Shown in pieces: positions 19,155 through 27,301 of a stretch of DNA of 43,926 nucleotides; position 1 is the stretch's first letter, and every line of letters starts with the position of its first letter. The position numbers and the translations under genes are program-made. The stretch is from Bacteroidota bacterium (GTDB lineage Bacteria; Bacteroidota; Bacteroidia; CAILMK01), in contig JABDBQ010000019.1 of the NCBI GenBank assembly GCA_013288555.1, forward strand, positions 1 to 43,926. Direction: 5' to 3'. The notes under the pieces are model-generated. The model was not told the origin of the DNA. It searched no databases and saw only the letters and a program-made list of their open reading frames with translations.

Positions 19155-19263
19155 TGGTTCTGATAATTATAAATTGTAACAAAGAACGTAATAGTTAACC
19201 TGATTATTTCAAATAATATACAGATTTGGGGTCTGGTGTTTATTCAATCCATATGCTTCGTTT

Positions 19264-20817
19264 TTACACATGGGTCAAAGAATGTTTCATGGGTTTCTTT
19301 TCTTTAATGAGATCTATGGCAATATTCCATAGTCGTTCGTAAGGAATAATTTCCATCCGGTTCTGCGTAGAGGTATAATTGATATCGCCCCTTTTAAGTT
19401 TATTGAGCAGATCTTCTGTTTTGGCCAACGTTTTTTCAGGTTCAAACTGGCATTTTTCCATCGCCAGGATCATCTTAATAAAATAATGACTGCGGTAAGC
19501 ATCATCTCTGCCAAGGTTACGGTAAATATAACTTTTGAGCGCCTCTGTACGGCTGATAATTTTTACGTATTCCCTTTTTTCAAGCAATAGAAATACCTGC
19601 AAAATCAAAACAGCCACATTCATTCCCTTTTTATCTCTTGAAAAAAGCGGTACTTCATTGAGGAGTTTGGAGAACCTGAATGTCTGTTTTTCTTTGGCCA
19701 GCAGATCAATACAAGCGTCCTCATCATAGTAGTTTATCATAAACCAGAGGTACCCGCCAAACACCTTCCAGAGTTCCTGTTGCTGGGGACGGGTATATGC
19801 AAAACGGGTGTGTTTAATTACATGGCAGAATATTTCTGTAGCACCCATGAGAAGGTTGCTGTTTAACAAGAGTAAAAAGTAGAGCTCCTGCAGAATGAAC
19901 CAGTTTTCGGAGCCATCAGTATACAGCGGAAGCGCTTCGGTTGCGCAGGCTATTCCTTCTTTGTATTTGCCAAGGTGAAGGTAGCAACTCCCCTTGATAA
20001 CGAGATTATTGGCATGTCTGGCATCACTATAAAATATTGGATTTTCAGTCAGATATTTATCAAAACGATCGCATGATAATATGGCAGCATTGAAATCACT
20101 GATGAGCTGATAATAAATACTTTTTATGCTATGATCATAATAGTTAATGAAATAGGTATGATATTGTTCCTGAAGCAGGGTAATGCTTTTAGAACATTCG
20201 TGTGCTTTATCAATCAATTCAGGAGAGTGCGAAACAGATTTACTAAAGTTGATAATAATTGTATAATACAGTTCTTCGGCTTTCACTTCGGCCATCAGGT
20301 TGTTGCTTGCCGTATTAAACATATTATTGTAATAATCGAACTGGGCATTATTGCCTTCCAGCATACTTTGCCTCCTGAAATGGAGGGAACACTGTTGAAC
20401 AATATCATGCATCTGGTATTTTAAGGCTTTATTTAACACTTTGCTCATCAGCTCATAACCAGCAGTTTTGGCATTAAGTCCCACAAGGAATTTGGAAACG
20501 ATAAGATGTCGGTACAATTTCAGATATACGCCATCATAAGAATTTACCTTTCGCTTTCCGCTATCAATAAAAAGGATGTTATAATATATCCGTTCCTTGA
20601 TTCTGTTTTTTAAAACCCTGTATTTCACGCTGTCAGTACCGCAATTGTATAATTCTTTTGCGGCCTCATCGTCATCACTAAACTGTTTCTGGATAATGCC
20701 GTCCAGGAACTGATTATACTTGGAATTCTTATCCATTCGGTTGTGAATACTGAATATAGGAACATTGTCTAACCTGTATTCTGAAACAACTTTGACCAAT
20801 TCGAGCAGTGCTTTCAT
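19264..20817 (-). CDS. Conserved-looking 517-residue helical protein of unknown function
   Basis: I do not recognise a named family. The protein is helix-rich and rich in Tyr, Leu, Asn and Lys, with no signal peptide or membrane segment. Pairs of helices such as ILSCDRFDKYLTEN and GSCYLHLGKYKEGIACATEA resemble TPR units in the central region (about 230-320). It may be a cytoplasmic scaffold. It has the best promoter of the window (20842-20872) and ends 109 bases before the adaptor gene on the same strand. It may therefore be co-transcribed with the adaptor-permease pair, although the gap allows a separate promoter. Confidence 0.75.
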   Translation of the reverse strand: MKALLELVKVVSEYRLDNVPIFSIHNRMDKNSKYNQFLDGIIQKQFSDDDEAAKELYNCGTDSVKYRVLKNRIKERIYYNILFIDSGKRKVNSYDGVYLKLYRHLIVSKFLVGLNAKTAGYELMSKVLNKALKYQMHDIVQQCSLHFRRQSMLEGNNAQFDYYNNMFNTASNNLMAEVKAEELYYTIIINFSKSVSHSPELIDKAHECSKSITLLQEQYHTYFINYYDHSIKSIYYQLISDFNAAILSCDRFDKYLTENPIFYSDARHANNLVIKGSCYLHLGKYKEGIACATEALPLYTDGSENWFILQELYFLLLLNSNLLMGATEIFCHVIKHTRFAYTRPQQQELWKVFGGYLWFMINYYDEDACIDLLAKEKQTFRFSKLLNEVPLFSRDKKGMNVAVLILQVFLLLEKREYVKIISRTEALKSYIYRNLGRDDAYRSHYFIKMILAMEKCQFEPEKTLAKTEDLLNKLKRGDINYTSTQNRMEIIPYERLWNIAIDLIKEKKPMKHSLTHV

Positions 20818-20841
20818 GTGTAAACAGCCTTATTAATAGTC

Positions 20842-20872
20842 CAAAGATATAAAAATTTCCCAGACTACCAAA
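20842..20872 (-). promoter_or_regulatory. Consensus Bacteroidota sigma-A-type promoter for the 517-residue protein
   Basis: On the minus strand TTTG (20869-20872) is followed after 19 bases by TATCTTTG (20842-20849), matching TTTG-N17-23-TAnnTTTG at both boxes. The start codon lies 25 bases below the -7 box, giving a short leader. Confidence 0.6.
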
Positions 20873-21303
20873 GTTTGCGGTGTAACAATTCAAAAAATAA
20901 CGACAACGAATTGAATGGTTATTTGGTGGAAATTTGAATAAACTTAATCGAAAATAAAACAAAAGGGTTTTATGATTGATACTTTTAGAAACGAAATTTT
21001 TTATTGCAATATCAATAAATAAGAAATATGTACCAGAGGAGGAGGCTCATTTTTTTCGAGAAACAGGTAACACTTTTTTAAAAGTGTTACCTGTCAACGA
21101 AAATTTAACACTGGTAAGTGAAACATTTTATATAAATTTGAACAATAATTAACCAAAAAAAACGATATATGGCATAGCAGGGGGTTTAAAGATATTTATG
21201 GCGCTTTTATCAGATGTAACAATTCTGTGGAAAAGATAAAGCCAGAAATAATAAAAAGCCTTAATTTAGCACTCTGTTTCCAAAAATATTAAAAAGTACT
21301 ACT
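20873..21303. other. Intergenic region between divergent genes, with one strong hairpin
   Basis: This non-coding AT-rich DNA separates the minus-strand 517-residue gene from a small plus-strand ORF. It contains the 15-bp-arm hairpin at 21063-21094 and a possible -7 box TAAATTTG at 21133-21140 (plus). Confidence 0.45.
21063..21094. terminator. Hairpin with 15-bp perfect arms
   Basis: ACAGGTAACACTTTT and its exact reverse complement are separated by two T. No T-run follows on either strand except inside the stem, so it is not a classical terminator. It lies between divergent genes, where a terminator is not obviously needed, and it may instead be an operator or cruciform. A similar T-run-free hairpin follows the formate-THF ligase gene. 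Confidence 0.45.
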
Positions 21304-21513
21304 ATGCAAATCATTCTTTCAATCTTACTTTATCTAAATGTAATAAGTAGTCCTGGAACTTATACCACAACTGATATTCAAAATGATGTAACCGCAAATC
21401 AGCAGCAGGTAACTTTAATACAATCTAATAGTACCCTTCTTAACTATGTTGTGAGTACATACAAAAAACAGGCTTCCGGTATTACGGTTCTGGATGACGG
21501 ACAACTAAGATAG
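21304..21513 (+). CDS. Small ORF, possible short exported peptide
   Basis: The 69 codons encode a hydrophobic N-terminus (MQIILSILLYLNVISS) followed by a polar Gln/Asn/Thr-rich stretch ending DDGQLR. There is a TAAATTTG box 164 bases upstream, and a good terminator (21627-21657) follows 114 bases after the stop, which supports transcription of something here. No family is recognised, and the ORF could be chance. Confidence 0.35.
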   Translation: MQIILSILLYLNVISSPGTYTTTDIQNDVTANQQQVTLIQSNSTLLNYVVSTYKKQASGITVLDDGQLR

Positions 21514-21626
21514 TAAACATAAACTAAAGATTATTAACAAGATATACTTACTTTGTAAGTAATAAAGATTTACCTATATACCTTTACCTTTTGGGTTTCC
21601 CCACTTGAAACCCCATTTTATTCCAA

Positions 21627-21657
21627 AGCCTGCTGAGAGTGAACAGCAGGCTTTTTT
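21627..21657 (+). terminator. Rho-independent terminator
   Basis: AGCCTGCTG pairs with CAGCAGGCT across an eight-base loop, followed by a run of six T. It lies before the true start of the next gene (21713). This argues against the longer frame opening at 21605, which would run through the hairpin. Confidence 0.8.
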
Positions 21658-21712
21658 CGTTTGTATTTTCGGGTATATTCACGGCAATATCTTATCTTTA
21701 CCTTTTAAAATT

Positions 21713-22336
21713 ATGGAGTCTAGTAAATTCCTATACATACCAGCCCTTATCATTTTTATGTTTTCTTTCTCTGTGATAAGTGGAGGCGGCGAACCTTTTT
21801 TACAAAAAGGGGATGAGGATAGTATTGTCAAACGGACAGACAACTATATCAATTATATGAACAGAATGGCTGCGCACGGTGATCAATACATGAAAACCTA
21901 TGCAAAAATTTCCGGTCATTCAAAATTCCGGGCTGTAACAAATTCCGGGCATTGGCCCGACGGTATCGAAAGTACAGTGAACGTTGTATCATACAAGGGA
22001 GAACCCGCTGAATATGCGGAAACACCTGTTTCAGGACCAAATGCTTCTAATATTGAATACGATAATTATTATTACAACGGCAAAATACTTGCCTACAGGT
22101 ATTTTGAGGTATTCACACATAGCGATTGTACAGGAGGTTCATTAACGAATTCTGTTACCCAATATTACGACAGCACAGGCAAATATGTAAAGACGATACA
22201 TGTTTTGTTCGACGCTAATAATCACCAGGTTGATCCTCAATCCTGCCCTTCGGCGCATATTGATTTAACCCATATTTACAAAACTTATTCGGATACACCT
22301 TTGGCCAAAGAAGGTATTGAAGGCAAAGGAAAATAA
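21713..22336 (+). CDS. Hypothetical exported protein
   Basis: The 207 residues start with MESSKFLYIPALIIFMFSFS, a signal-peptide-like segment. The upstream in-frame ATG at 21605 is rejected because the frame would cross the terminator at 21627-21657. The mature part has a charged helix (DEDSIVKRTDNYINYMNRMAAHG) and an aromatic-rich beta region (IEYDNYYYNGKILAYRYFEVF). Two Cys (HSDCTGG; QSCPS) could pair. No family is recognised. The neighbouring MFS gene starts 60 bases later. Confidence 0.65.
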   Translation: MESSKFLYIPALIIFMFSFSVISGGGEPFLQKGDEDSIVKRTDNYINYMNRMAAHGDQYMKTYAKISGHSKFRAVTNSGHWPDGIESTVNVVSYKGEPAEYAETPVSGPNASNIEYDNYYYNGKILAYRYFEVFTHSDCTGGSLTNSVTQYYDSTGKYVKTIHVLFDANNHQVDPQSCPSAHIDLTHIYKTYSDTPLAKEGIEGKGK

Positions 22337-22370
22337 TGAATTAGAAAAATCAATTATAACCTGAAAAGAA

Positions 22371-22378
22371 TAGATTTG
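22371..22378 (+). promoter_or_regulatory. Possible -7 box for the MFS gene
   Basis: TAGATTTG fits TAnnTTTG and lies 18 bases before the ATG at 22397. I find no -33 box at the right distance. Confidence 0.3.
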
Positions 22379-22396
22379 CAGCGTTGAATTCCTTGA

Positions 22397-23692
22397 ATGC
22401 CCCAGAAAATTAAATCAGATCTCAAATCAGAAAAATACGATCCCTATGCCGCTGTACGGGTAGGAGAATTTCGGGTATTTCTAATCGGCCGTATTTTTAT
22501 GATACTGGCTTTCCAGATGATTGATATTATCGTCTACCAGCAAGTATATGAGCTGACTAAAAATCCGCTTCTTATTGGTTTTATCGGGCTTGCACAGGCT
22601 ATCCCTATTATTTCTATTGCCCTCTATGCCGGGCATGTTGCAGACCGTCGCAACCGGCGCAATATTATTATTATTGCCAATATCCTTGTTCTGTTCGCAA
22701 CCATCGCATTGATTGGGATGACTTATGACCTTAGGAGTTTTATTAATACGTATGGACTTTTGTCAATCTATGGTTTGGTTTTCATCATAGGTTTTGCAAG
22801 AGGTTTTCTGGGCCCTGCTACTTTTAGTTTACTTGGGCAATTGGTAAACAGGGACTTATATGCCAGTGCTGCTACATGGAACAGTTCGGTGTGGCAAACT
22901 GCAGCTGTACTCGGACCGGCACTTGGAGGATTATGCTATGCGCATTTTTCTTCGGGCCCATCTTATGGTGTTGCATGTGCGTTTCTACTCATCAGCATCC
23001 TGATGTTTTTGTTTTTTATCAAGTCGAGACCATCACCAAAACCTATTGTGAATGAATCGCTTCGTGAAAGTATTCTATCCGGGATCAAATTCGTTTTCAG
23101 GAGCCAGATCATTCTCGGGGCATTGACCCTTGATTTATTTGCCGTATTGTTTGGTGGGGTTGTAGCTTTATTACCATTTTTTGCCAATGATATTTTGCAT
23201 ACCAATGCTGTGGGCCTCGGGCTGTTAAAAGCCGCCCCGGCTTTCGGATCTGTAATGGTCGCGATTGTAATGGTTTATATCCCCCAGAAAAAAAATGCAG
23301 GAAGAAACCTGCTTTTTTGCGTATTTGGCTTTGGACTTTGTATGATTTTTTTCGGGATCTCCAAAAGTTTCCCATTATCAATTGGATTGCTGGTACTGAG
23401 CGGGATATTTGACAATGTAAGTGTAGTGATCCGGAACACAACTTTACAACTAAAAACCCCTGATCATATGCGGGGACGGGTATCTGCCGTAAACAGCATA
23501 TTTATAGGGTCTTCCAACGAAATAGGAGCCGTAGAATCGGGTGTGGCAGCGCGGCTGATGGGGATCATTCCCTCTGTGATTTTCGGCGGGCTGATGACCC
23601 TTGGGGTTGTTGGCGTTACAGCCTGGCGGGCACCAGAATTGCGCAAGCTGGATCTGACAGAGATGAAGGAAGATGAAGAGATCATAACTTAA
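22397..23692 (+). CDS. Major facilitator superfamily transporter
   Basis: This 431-residue protein has about 12 membrane segments. The loop after helix 2 holds the MFS motif A-like sequence GHVADRRNRRNIII. The best overall match by pattern is the EntS-like (enterobactin exporter type, MFS_3) branch: short N-terminus, VYELTKNPLLIGFIGLAQAIP and the late loop MRGRVSAVNSIFIGSSNEIGAVESG, which is typical of that group. The substrate cannot be told. It lies 71 bases before the Mrp gene on the same strand, with no obvious functional tie. Confidence 0.9.
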   Translation: MPQKIKSDLKSEKYDPYAAVRVGEFRVFLIGRIFMILAFQMIDIIVYQQVYELTKNPLLIGFIGLAQAIPIISIALYAGHVADRRNRRNIIIIANILVLFATIALIGMTYDLRSFINTYGLLSIYGLVFIIGFARGFLGPATFSLLGQLVNRDLYASAATWNSSVWQTAAVLGPALGGLCYAHFSSGPSYGVACAFLLISILMFLFFIKSRPSPKPIVNESLRESILSGIKFVFRSQIILGALTLDLFAVLFGGVVALLPFFANDILHTNAVGLGLLKAAPAFGSVMVAIVMVYIPQKKNAGRNLLFCVFGFGLCMIFFGISKSFPLSIGLLVLSGIFDNVSVVIRNTTLQLKTPDHMRGRVSAVNSIFIGSSNEIGAVESGVAARLMGIIPSVIFGGLMTLGVVGVTAWRAPELRKLDLTEMKEDEEIIT

Positions 23693-23763
23693 CTAATGCC
23701 ATATTCCTGTTTTTTTTGCCGAAATTTGCGCTGGTTGGAACCGGCTTAAATAAAAGTAAGAAC

Positions 23764-24858
23764 ATGAAAGATAAAATTCTCCAGGCTTTGTCGAATGTGG
23801 ATGATCCTGATTTGAAAAAGGATATCGTTACCCTGGGCATGGTGCAGGACCTTACCATTGAAGATAATAAAGTAACCTTCAGGCTGGTACTCACTACCCC
23901 TGCTTGTCCTCTGAAGGAAATGATCAAAAATGCATGTATCAATGCCATTCATCATTTGGTGGATAAAGACCTGGAAGTGAATGTGATCATCGATTCAATG
24001 GTTACCACACAAAAAAGAACCACCGGCGATGCGCTTTCCGGCATTAAAAATATTATAGCCGTAGCTTCAGGCAAGGGTGGTGTAGGCAAATCTACCGTGG
24101 CAACCAACCTGGCGATAGCCCTTTCGATGATGGGTGCCGAAACCGGGCTGCTCGATGCTGATATATATGGACCATCCTTGCCTACCATGCTCGGATTAAG
24201 AACTACAAGGCCTGATGTTTCAAAACAGGGAGATAAAATGATCATCAACCCGATTGAAAAATATGGCATCAAAGCCATGTCAGTAGGATTATTAATTGAT
24301 GAAAAACAGGCCCTGGTATGGCGTGGTCCGATGATCACTACGGCACTTCGTCAACTGATGATGGACGTGGCCTGGGGCGAACTCGACTACCTGGTGGTAG
24401 ATATGCCTCCCGGAACAGGAGATATCTATCTGACACTGGCACAGCAGTTTCCATTGTCGGCAGTGGTTATTGTTACCACGCCGCAACAGGTTGCAGTAGC
24501 GGATACCCGCAAAAGTATTGAAATGTTCCGCATGCCGGCCATCAGCAAACCTATTCTCGGTATAGTTGAAAATATGAGTTATTTCAGTCCGGCTGAATTG
24601 CCGGGCAGCAAATACCATATTTTTGGCAAAGGAGGGGCTGAAGAACTGGCCTCGGAATACGGATTGCAGGTACTAGGTCATTTGCCTTTATTCCAAAGCC
24701 TTGCCGAAGAAGTTGACAAAGGGGTTCCGGCCATTATGCAGGACAATCCGATGATCAAAACCGAATTCATCCAGATGGCTGAACGCATAGCACAACAAAT
24801 GGCGGTATTAAATGCAACAAGTGCACTCGCTGAAGTTAAAGAGACCGTTGCGAATTAA
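23764..24858 (+). CDS. Mrp/ApbC-type P-loop ATPase, Fe-S cluster carrier
   Basis: The 364 residues counted from the ATG at 23764 comprise an N-terminal FSCA/DUF59 domain (1-80; LGMVQDLTIEDNKVTFRLVL; PACPLKEMI) and a MinD-like ATPase domain. The deviant Walker A is GKGGVGKS at 103-110, followed by LLDADIYGPSLP and DYLVVDMPPGTGD. The upstream in-frame ATG at 23716 would add 16 unrelated residues and is rejected. The CxxC that binds the cluster in E. coli-type ApbC is absent: after ENMSY the sequence reads FSPAELPGSKYHIFGKGG. Family members transfer Fe-S clusters to apo-proteins in the cytosol. The Nfu-type gene downstream supports this role. Confidence 0.93.
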   Translation: MKDKILQALSNVDDPDLKKDIVTLGMVQDLTIEDNKVTFRLVLTTPACPLKEMIKNACINAIHHLVDKDLEVNVIIDSMVTTQKRTTGDALSGIKNIIAVASGKGGVGKSTVATNLAIALSMMGAETGLLDADIYGPSLPTMLGLRTTRPDVSKQGDKMIINPIEKYGIKAMSVGLLIDEKQALVWRGPMITTALRQLMMDVAWGELDYLVVDMPPGTGDIYLTLAQQFPLSAVVIVTTPQQVAVADTRKSIEMFRMPAISKPILGIVENMSYFSPAELPGSKYHIFGKGGAEELASEYGLQVLGHLPLFQSLAEEVDKGVPAIMQDNPMIKTEFIQMAERIAQQMAVLNATSALAEVKETVAN

Positions 24859-24868
24859 CTATTGTACG

Positions 24869-24946
24869 CCTTTAAAAACCACCTTATTCCCTTCTACTTC
24901 AGGAGAAGGACAAAGGATGAGGCGATAAAAAACAGGTTTTTAAAGG
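24869..24946. repeat. Inverted repeat between Mrp and Nfu genes
   Basis: CCTTTAAAAACC (24869-24880) is repeated exactly in reverse complement at 24935-24946, giving 12-bp arms around a 54-base loop with a small inner hairpin (CTTCT...AGAAG). It sits in the 144-base gap between the genes and could act as an attenuator or processing site. There is no T-run. Confidence 0.4.
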
Positions 24947-25002
24947 TGTCCTGTTATTTAGTATTATTATAAATAGTTGTAACTTCGTCTCAGATTCAAT
25001 TC

Positions 25003-25272
25003 ATGGATATACTTCAGAAATCAGCTTTATTGGTTCAGATTGAACAGGCACTTGAAACCATGCGCGATTTTTTGCGTGCGGATGGCGGTGATGTGGAATT
25101 GATTGATGTGGAAGACGATATGACGGTTAAAATCAGGCTTCTGGGTCAGTGTCGTTCCTGTTCTATGAGTGCCATGACAATGAAAGCCGGAATAGAAGAT
25201 GCCATTTGCAGGGCAGTACCCCAGGTAAAATCAGTGGTTGCGATAAGTGAAGAAGATTTCAAACTTATTTAA
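25003..25272 (+). CDS. NifU C-terminal-domain (Nfu-type) Fe-S scaffold protein
   Basis: This 89-residue protein consists solely of a NifU C-terminal domain: ALETMRDFLRADGGDVELIDVEDD, then the cluster-binding CxxC at C50/C53 (GQCRSCSM), then AVPQVKSVVAI. Nfu proteins hold and hand on [4Fe-4S] clusters as dimers. The position 144 bases downstream of the Mrp ATPase suggests a joint cluster-delivery role. Confidence 0.94.
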   Translation: MDILQKSALLVQIEQALETMRDFLRADGGDVELIDVEDDMTVKIRLLGQCRSCSMSAMTMKAGIEDAICRAVPQVKSVVAISEEDFKLI

Positions 25273-25367
25273 CCAGCCATTCTTTTGTCAGTACACAAAC
25301 CAGTTAATATGCTTCATGCTGTTTCCCATTTCGGCATACTAAGCTACCCTTTTTATCAATTACACAT

Positions 25368-25375
25368 TACCTTTG
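25368..25375 (+). promoter_or_regulatory. Possible -7 box for the polyprenyl synthase gene
   Basis: TACCTTTG matches TAnnTTTG and lies 34 bases upstream of the start at 25410. The -33 box is not recognisable. Confidence 0.35.
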
Positions 25376-25409
25376 CCCGGTATCTGAATAATATTGCAGC
25401 AAATTTTGC

Positions 25410-26384
25410 ATGAACAGCATTTCTTTTTATACAGGTTTGATTGAAGATGAAATAAAAAGTCTGTCATTGCCACAAAACCCCGCATCACTATATGAACCTG
25501 TAAAATACATGATGGATCTTGGTGGCAAAAGAATAAGGCCGGTGATGACCATGCTTTCAAATGAAATGTTCGGAGGTGATATGAAGGCAGCTATAAAACC
25601 TGCCCTTGCTATCGAAATGTTTCATAATTTTACATTGGTTCACGATGATATCATGGATCATTCTGCTATTAGAAGAGGCCGACCCACAGTGCACGAAAAA
25701 TGGAATGAAGAAACGGCCATCTTATCGGGAGATGTGATGCTTGTGCTGGCATACGAATTGCTCAGCAATGTAAGTTCTGACAAACTACATGCTGTATTAG
25801 AGCTTTTTAATGAAAGTGCCAAAAAGGTTTGCGAGGGACAGCAATTGGACATGATCTTCGAAAACTCGGAAGTTGTAACAATAGATACATATATCGATAT
25901 GATAGCCAGGAAAACAGGAGCATTATTTGCAGGAAGCCTGAAAATGGGAGCCATTATAGCCGGAAGCAGTGCTGAAGACGCTGAAAACATGCATGGGTTT
26001 GGTTTAAACGCAGGAATTGCTTTCCAGGTTCAGGATGACATTCTGGATACGTACGGACAATCCGGTACAATAGGTAAAACCATTGGCGGAGACATTGCCT
26101 CCAACAAAAAGACATATCTTGCTGTTAAAGCCGCTGAAACGGCAAAAGGAGCGGTACTGGACGAACTGAAATCATTATCTTCTAACCTTTCAATACCTAG
26201 AGAAAGCAAAATAAGCAGAACAATTTCGATATATAATGCGTTGTCAATCAAACAACAGGCCGAGGAAGCCCGTGAGAAATACTTTAACCTGGCCATGGAA
26301 AATCTTGACAAGGTAAATGTAAAAGAAGCGGATAAGCAGACTTTAAAAAATGTTGCAGAAACACTTATAAACAGGGAGAAATAA
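25410..26384 (+). CDS. Polyprenyl (farnesyl/geranylgeranyl-type) diphosphate synthase
   Basis: The enzyme condenses isopentenyl diphosphate units onto an allylic diphosphate. Family motifs are GGKRIRP (38-44), the first Asp-rich motif DDIMD (79-83) followed by RRGRPTVHEKW, and the second motif DDILD within GIAFQVQDDILDTYG, followed by GKTIGGDIASNKKTYL. The length of 324 is normal. An aromatic residue (F74) five places before the first Asp motif hints at a shorter product, but product length cannot be fixed from sequence. The likely use is precursor supply for menaquinone or carotenoid synthesis in the cytosol. It is followed after 39 bases by the GtrA gene. Confidence 0.92.
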   Translation: MNSISFYTGLIEDEIKSLSLPQNPASLYEPVKYMMDLGGKRIRPVMTMLSNEMFGGDMKAAIKPALAIEMFHNFTLVHDDIMDHSAIRRGRPTVHEKWNEETAILSGDVMLVLAYELLSNVSSDKLHAVLELFNESAKKVCEGQQLDMIFENSEVVTIDTYIDMIARKTGALFAGSLKMGAIIAGSSAEDAENMHGFGLNAGIAFQVQDDILDTYGQSGTIGKTIGGDIASNKKTYLAVKAAETAKGAVLDELKSLSSNLSIPRESKISRTISIYNALSIKQQAEEAREKYFNLAMENLDKVNVKEADKQTLKNVAETLINREK

Positions 26385-26423
26385 TCCGGTAAAAACAGAC
26401 GAAGAAACCAGAATTACAAACAG

Positions 26424-26819
26424 ATGAAAAATTTTAATATCCAGGAATTCGTTTTCAAATTTTTGCGGTTTGGAGTTGCCGGATTTATAGGAATGGTCAT
26501 TGATTTCAGTATCACTTATTTTTTTAAGGAAGTGCTGAAGGCACACAAATATTTGTCTAATGCCATGGGCTTTACCATTTCGGCCACGGCCAATTATTTT
26601 ATAAACCGGGTATGGACTTTTCACAGCAACGATCCGGGGGTACTTATTCAATACAGCAAGTTTATCGTGGTGGCGCTGATAGGGTTAGGCATAAATACCA
26701 CAGTGTTGTATTATGTACACCACAACCGTAAGCAGAATTTTTATGTCGCAAAGCTGATGGCGACCGGTATTACCGTATTCTGGAATTTTACCGGCAATCT
26801 TTTGTTTACTTTTAGCTGA
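26424..26819 (+). CDS. GtrA-family membrane protein
   Basis: The 131 residues contain four membrane segments. The GtrA signature occurs in the first helix (FLRFGVAGFIGMVIDFSITYFF) and in the loop ATANYFINRVWTF. GtrA proteins are thought to move lipid-linked sugars or assist polysaccharide synthesis. The neighbouring polyprenyl synthase and sugar nucleotidyltransferase would fit that theme, although the link is by position only. Confidence 0.88.
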   Translation: MKNFNIQEFVFKFLRFGVAGFIGMVIDFSITYFFKEVLKAHKYLSNAMGFTISATANYFINRVWTFHSNDPGVLIQYSKFIVVALIGLGINTTVLYYVHHNRKQNFYVAKLMATGITVFWNFTGNLLFTFS

Positions 26820-26868
26820 TCCGTTAAACCAAATGTATCAGAAATGACTGACTTCAAACGGAATCGTT

Positions 26869-26876
26869 TAAATTTG
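26869..26876 (+). promoter_or_regulatory. Possible -7 box giving a nearly leaderless transcript
   Basis: TAAATTTG matches TAnnTTTG and ends eight bases before the ATG at 26885, so initiation at the usual distance would leave almost no leader. No -33 box is apparent. Confidence 0.35.
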
Positions 26877-26884
26877 CGCCTGAA

Positions 26885-27259
26885 ATGAAAACCCTCGTTC
26901 TTGGCGCTTCGCCAAATCCTGACAGATACGCCTATAAGGCTGTAATGAGCCTGGTTCATCATGGGCATGAAGTTGTGCCGGTGGGCATAAAAAAGGGTGA
27001 GATCAATGGGCAGGTCATTCTCAATGGTTTTCCCGAATTGAAAGACATTGATACGGTAACATTGTACATTAATCCGACAATCCAGAAAGGCTGGTATGAT
27101 TATATTATCGGGCTTCATCCGCACAGGATTATCTTTAATCCCGGAACAGAAAATCCAGAGTTCGAAAAATTAGCCGGAAAAAATGATATTCAAACAGTTA
27201 TAGCATGCACCCTTGTCATGTTGTCTACCGGGGAATATGAAAAAAGTATGGTAGACTGA
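26885..27259 (+). CDS. CoA-binding domain protein (YccU-like)
   Basis: This 124-residue protein has a Rossmann-type CoA-binding domain: KTLVLGASPNPDRYAYKAV at the start, HGHEVVPVGIKKGEINGQ, then YINPTIQKGWYDYIIGLHPHRIIFNPGTENPEFE. Family members bind CoA or acyl-CoA as free-standing domains of unknown role. The length is usual for stand-alone members. Confidence 0.88.
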   Translation: MKTLVLGASPNPDRYAYKAVMSLVHHGHEVVPVGIKKGEINGQVILNGFPELKDIDTVTLYINPTIQKGWYDYIIGLHPHRIIFNPGTENPEFEKLAGKNDIQTVIACTLVMLSTGEYEKSMVD

Positions 27260-27301
27260 AACAATAAAAAGACCTCTAAATAAATAAGAATCATTAAATA
27301 G

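Noticed and set aside
21605-21712. N-terminal extension of the hypothetical exported protein
   Set aside because: The extension would run through a clear rho-independent terminator and displaces an obvious signal peptide.
23716-23763. 16-residue extension of the Mrp ATPase
   Set aside because: The family starts at the FSCA domain, and the ATG at 23764 fits exactly.
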